Positions 61,737-64,000 of a DNA stretch of 64,000 nucleotides are shown in pieces. A program made the translations under genes and the position numbers. The notes under the pieces are model-generated. The model searched no databases and was not told the DNA's origin. It saw nothing but the letters and a program-made list of their open reading frames with translations. The stretch is from Allokutzneria oryzae (lineage in GTDB: Bacteria; Actinomycetota; Actinomycetes; Mycobacteriales; Pseudonocardiaceae): positions 62,001-126,000 of the forward strand of contig NZ_JBHLZU010000009.1 of assembly GCF_042429765.1 (NCBI RefSeq), read 5' to 3'. Within the stretch, counting starts at the first letter, position 1. Every line of letters starts with the position of its first letter.

Positions 61737-61787
61737 TGGTGACCGCTATGCGCACAAACGAACGTCAACCACCACGAGAGGATGCCG

Positions 61788-63110
61788 ATGGCCGACAGTG
61801 CGGGCTACGTCCCGATCGCCGAGGTTGTCTGTGCGCCTTCCCGGGCGCGCGTCTTTGAGCAGGGCTGGCAGTCCTGGAGTCCCACCGGCGGCTACCCCGG
61901 CGACGCGACCTCGCCCCGGCCGTCCTCGGCGCAGATCGCGGCCAGCTGCTTCCGCTTCGACCGGCCGATGCCGGAGTCCGGCTTCCAGGGCGAGGGGCTG
62001 ATCGTGATCGACCCGGGCGACGGCGGCCCGGTGCGTTCGTGGGCCGCGGTGGACCACACCGCCGAGGTCCCCTCCATCCGCGTGCGGGCTCACGGGGACC
62101 GGCTCGTCGTCTCCAGCCTCGGCGCCGTCCGGGAAACCCAGCACGCCGACCTCCCGGGCGCGCTCGTCGCGTGGGCGGAGGAGGTGGCGGCCAGCGGTGG
62201 CGTGACCGAGGTCCGTCCGCTCGGTCCCGGCTGGAGCAGTTGGTACGGGCACTGGAACAAGGTCACCGAGCAGGACATCGCCGACACCCTGGCGCACGCG
62301 GAGCGGCTGGAGCTGCCGCTGGAGATCATCCAGCTCGACGACGGGTACCAGCGCGCGATCGGGGACTGGCTCGACATCCGGCCCGGCTTCGGATCCCTTG
62401 CAGGAGTGGCGGAACGCGTCGCCGACACGGGACGGCGCGCGGGCATCTGGCTGACGCCGTTCTTCGTCGCCTCCGACAGCCAGGTCGCGACCGAGCACCC
62501 GGACTGGCTGGTGCGCGGCACGCCCGCGATGCGCGAGTGGAACAGCGACATCGCGGTGCTCGACGTGACGCACCCGGGCGCGGCCGAGCACCTCGCCGGG
62601 GTGTTCCGTTCCCTCGTCTCCACCGGGTTCTCGTTCTTCAAGATCGACTACATCTACGCGGGCGCACACCCCGGCGGGCGGTACGCCGACGTGTCGGGGC
62701 ACGACGCCTACGTGGCGGGGATGCGGATCATCCGCGACGCCGTCGGACCGGACTCGACCGTTCTCGGCTGCGGCGCGCCGATGCTGCCCAGCGTCGGCCT
62801 CGTCGACGCCATGCGGGTCAGCCCGGACACGGCTGCCGTCGTCCACCACAACTCCGGCGACGTCAGCCAGCCCTCGCAGCACGGCGCTCGGCTGGCCGGG
62901 GCCGCGCGGGAGTTCATGCACGGCCGGTTGTGGGTCAACGACCCCGACTGCCTGATGGTGGCTCCACGCGTGCAGGACCGCGCCGGATGGGCCGACCACG
63001 TCGCTTCCAGCGGTGGCTGGAGGTGCTCGAGCGACCGCCTCGCCGACCTCGACGAGTGGGGGGTCGCTCGCACACGCGAGCTGCTCACGCCGTCGACCGG
63101 CCCGGCCTGA
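61788..63110 (+). CDS. GH36-like alpha-galactosidase family protein
   Basis: 440 residues. GWSSWYGHWNKVTEQDI, LEIIQLDDGYQRAIGDW, GIWLTPFFV and FFKIDYIYAG (nucleophile Asp) form the melibiase-type barrel. MRVSPDTA supplies the second Asp. An N-terminal sandwich is shortened to about 130 residues, so the protein is smaller than most GH36 enzymes (about 700). Specificity for alpha-galactose or N-acetylgalactosamine cannot be decided. ATG 61788 has GAGAGG seven bases before it. It is followed after 31 bases by an ABC permease gene. Confidence 0.83.
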   Translation: MADSAGYVPIAEVVCAPSRARVFEQGWQSWSPTGGYPGDATSPRPSSAQIAASCFRFDRPMPESGFQGEGLIVIDPGDGGPVRSWAAVDHTAEVPSIRVRAHGDRLVVSSLGAVRETQHADLPGALVAWAEEVAASGGVTEVRPLGPGWSSWYGHWNKVTEQDIADTLAHAERLELPLEIIQLDDGYQRAIGDWLDIRPGFGSLAGVAERVADTGRRAGIWLTPFFVASDSQVATEHPDWLVRGTPAMREWNSDIAVLDVTHPGAAEHLAGVFRSLVSTGFSFFKIDYIYAGAHPGGRYADVSGHDAYVAGMRIIRDAVGPDSTVLGCGAPMLPSVGLVDAMRVSPDTAAVVHHNSGDVSQPSQHGARLAGAAREFMHGRLWVNDPDCLMVAPRVQDRAGWADHVASSGGWRCSSDRLADLDEWGVARTRELLTPSTGPA

Positions 63111-63141
63111 CCCAGAGCACCTCTTCGGAAGGGAGTCCGCC

Positions 63142-64000
63142 ATGGCTCAGGCCCTCACGGTGCCGACCCCGCCCGCGTCGGCACGGCCGGTACCGCCGCG
63201 AGGACGTCGGCGGCGAACGTGGGAAACACTGACCGCGTACGCCTTCGTGGCCCCGAGCCTGTTCGGCGTCCTCGCGTTCCTGTTGCTGCCGGTGCTGATC
63301 GTCGCCGGGCTGAGCCTGTTCGACTGGAAGCTGCTGGCCGCGCCGGAGTTCGTCGGGCTGGCGAACTACGAGCGGCTCTTCGCCGACGGCGGCATCGGCC
63401 ACTCGCTGCTGGTGACCGTCGCCTACGTGGTCCTGACGATCCCGGTGCAGACCGTGCTGGCCATGCTGCTCGCGCTGCTGCTCAACCAGCGGGTGCGCGG
63501 CGTGAAGATCTTCCGGGCGATGTTCGTCCTGCCCTGGATGGCGACGCCGGTGGTGATGGGCCTGGTGTGGGGCTGGATCTTCGACCCGGCCAACGGGGCG
63601 GTCAACTCCTTCCTGGCGGTCTTCGGGATCGACGGGCCGAGCTGGCTGTCCTCGCCGAGCCTCGCGCTGCCCGCGGTGGCGGCGACCCAGGTGTGGCAGT
63701 TCGCGGGCTACAACATGCTCTTCTTCCTCGCCGGGCTGCAGGCCATCCCGAAGGACTTCTACGAGGCGGCCTCCCTGGACGGGGCGTCACCGGTGCGGCA
63801 GTTCTTCTCGATCACGTTGCCGCTGCTGCGCCCGACGCTGTTCTTCGTCCTCGTCACCAACGTGATCGGCTCGTTCCAGGTCTTCGACACCGTCTTCGTG
63901 ATGACCAACGGCGGCCCCGGGAACAGCACCGAGGTCATCAACTACACGATCTACCAGAGCGCGTTCCGGCAGTTCGAGTTCGGCTACGCGTCCGCCATCG
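63142..64000 (+). CDS. ABC sugar transporter permease (partial, cut by window end)
   Basis: The frame is open from ATG 63142 (GGGAG about seven bases upstream) to the end of the window, giving 286 residues with no stop. Six hydrophobic helices and the cytoplasmic EAA loop EAASLDGASPVRQFFSITLPLLRP identify a MalF/UgpA-type inner-membrane permease of a CUT1 sugar importer. The substrate is probably the oligosaccharide processed by the GH36 and GH20 enzymes. The second permease and the solute-binding protein are expected just beyond the window. Confidence 0.93.
   Translation, partial: MAQALTVPTPPASARPVPPRGRRRRTWETLTAYAFVAPSLFGVLAFLLLPVLIVAGLSLFDWKLLAAPEFVGLANYERLFADGGIGHSLLVTVAYVVLTIPVQTVLAMLLALLLNQRVRGVKIFRAMFVLPWMATPVVMGLVWGWIFDPANGAVNSFLAVFGIDGPSWLSSPSLALPAVAATQVWQFAGYNMLFFLAGLQAIPKDFYEAASLDGASPVRQFFSITLPLLRPTLFFVLVTNVIGSFQVFDTVFVMTNGGPGNSTEVINYTIYQSAFRQFEFGYASAI

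Noticed and set aside
1..64000. CRISPR arrays, tRNA genes, phage integrases, transposases
   Set aside because: No regular spaced direct repeats, no cloverleaf-like TTCGAAT/CCA pattern and no DDE or tyrosine-recombinase protein was seen in any frame.

Overview
The window is about 70% G+C, with nearly every wobble position G or C, gene overlaps of the ATGA type, GTG and TTG starts, and typical actinobacterial families (SHOCT, MmyB-type XRE, ECF42 sigma, DUF6131, DUF6223, AfsA). It looks like the chromosome of a filamentous actinomycete, probably of the Pseudonocardiales (Saccharothrix, Actinokineospora, Lentzea or Allokutzneria-like). That placement is inference from style. No rRNA, tRNA, transposase, integrase or CRISPR was recognised.

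Layout. 0-12 kb: end of a YcxB-like gene, a SHOCT/PepSY-like pair, then a complete nitrate respiration locus (narK, narGHJI) with a convergent NarL/NarX-type two-component pair and a DUF6223 membrane protein. 12.2-15.1 kb: a second, long-type glutamyl-tRNA synthetase and its terminator sit between oppositely oriented copies of a dispersed palindromic element. A third copy follows, a fourth lies at 44 kb and a degenerate fifth at 0.35 kb. 15-20.5 kb: divergent XRE/SDR genes with a strong palindrome between them, a secreted serine protease, a secreted SgcJ/EcaC-type protein and an OmpR/HK pair.

20.5-36.4 kb is the centre of interest. A P450-glycosyltransferase pair is transcribed leftward. A tightly packed eleven-gene operon runs rightward: PEP-synthase-like phosphotransferase, acyl-AMP ligase, nucleotidyltransferase, ACP, thioester reductase-like SDR, NDP-kinase-like protein, AfsA hotdog butyrolactone synthase, nitroreductase, UbiA prenyltransferase, P450 and amidohydrolase. 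I know of no described pathway with this gene set. It reads as an acyl-ACP-fed pathway for a small lipid, possibly a signal, decorated by prenyl, phosphoryl, oxidative and glycosyl steps.

36.4-42 kb: a compact LanB-like (tRNA-dependent glutamylation type) protein with a possible small ORF in front of it, an NAD(P)-binding protein, a fold-type I aminotransferase whose Schiff-base lysine is replaced by alanine, and an ArsR-type regulator. 42-52.9 kb: tyrosine phosphatase-like protein, DUF6131, ECF42 sigma factor, VOC protein, topoisomerase IV-like parE-parC, acyl-CoA ligase and a divergent GAF-LuxR regulator. 52.9-53.5 kb holds a fragment of an ECF sigma gene. 53.5-64 kb is a carbohydrate-use island (GH97, AraC, DUF5107-TPR, GH20, GH36, ABC sugar permease cut by the window end) with clear inverted repeats in both divergent promoters.
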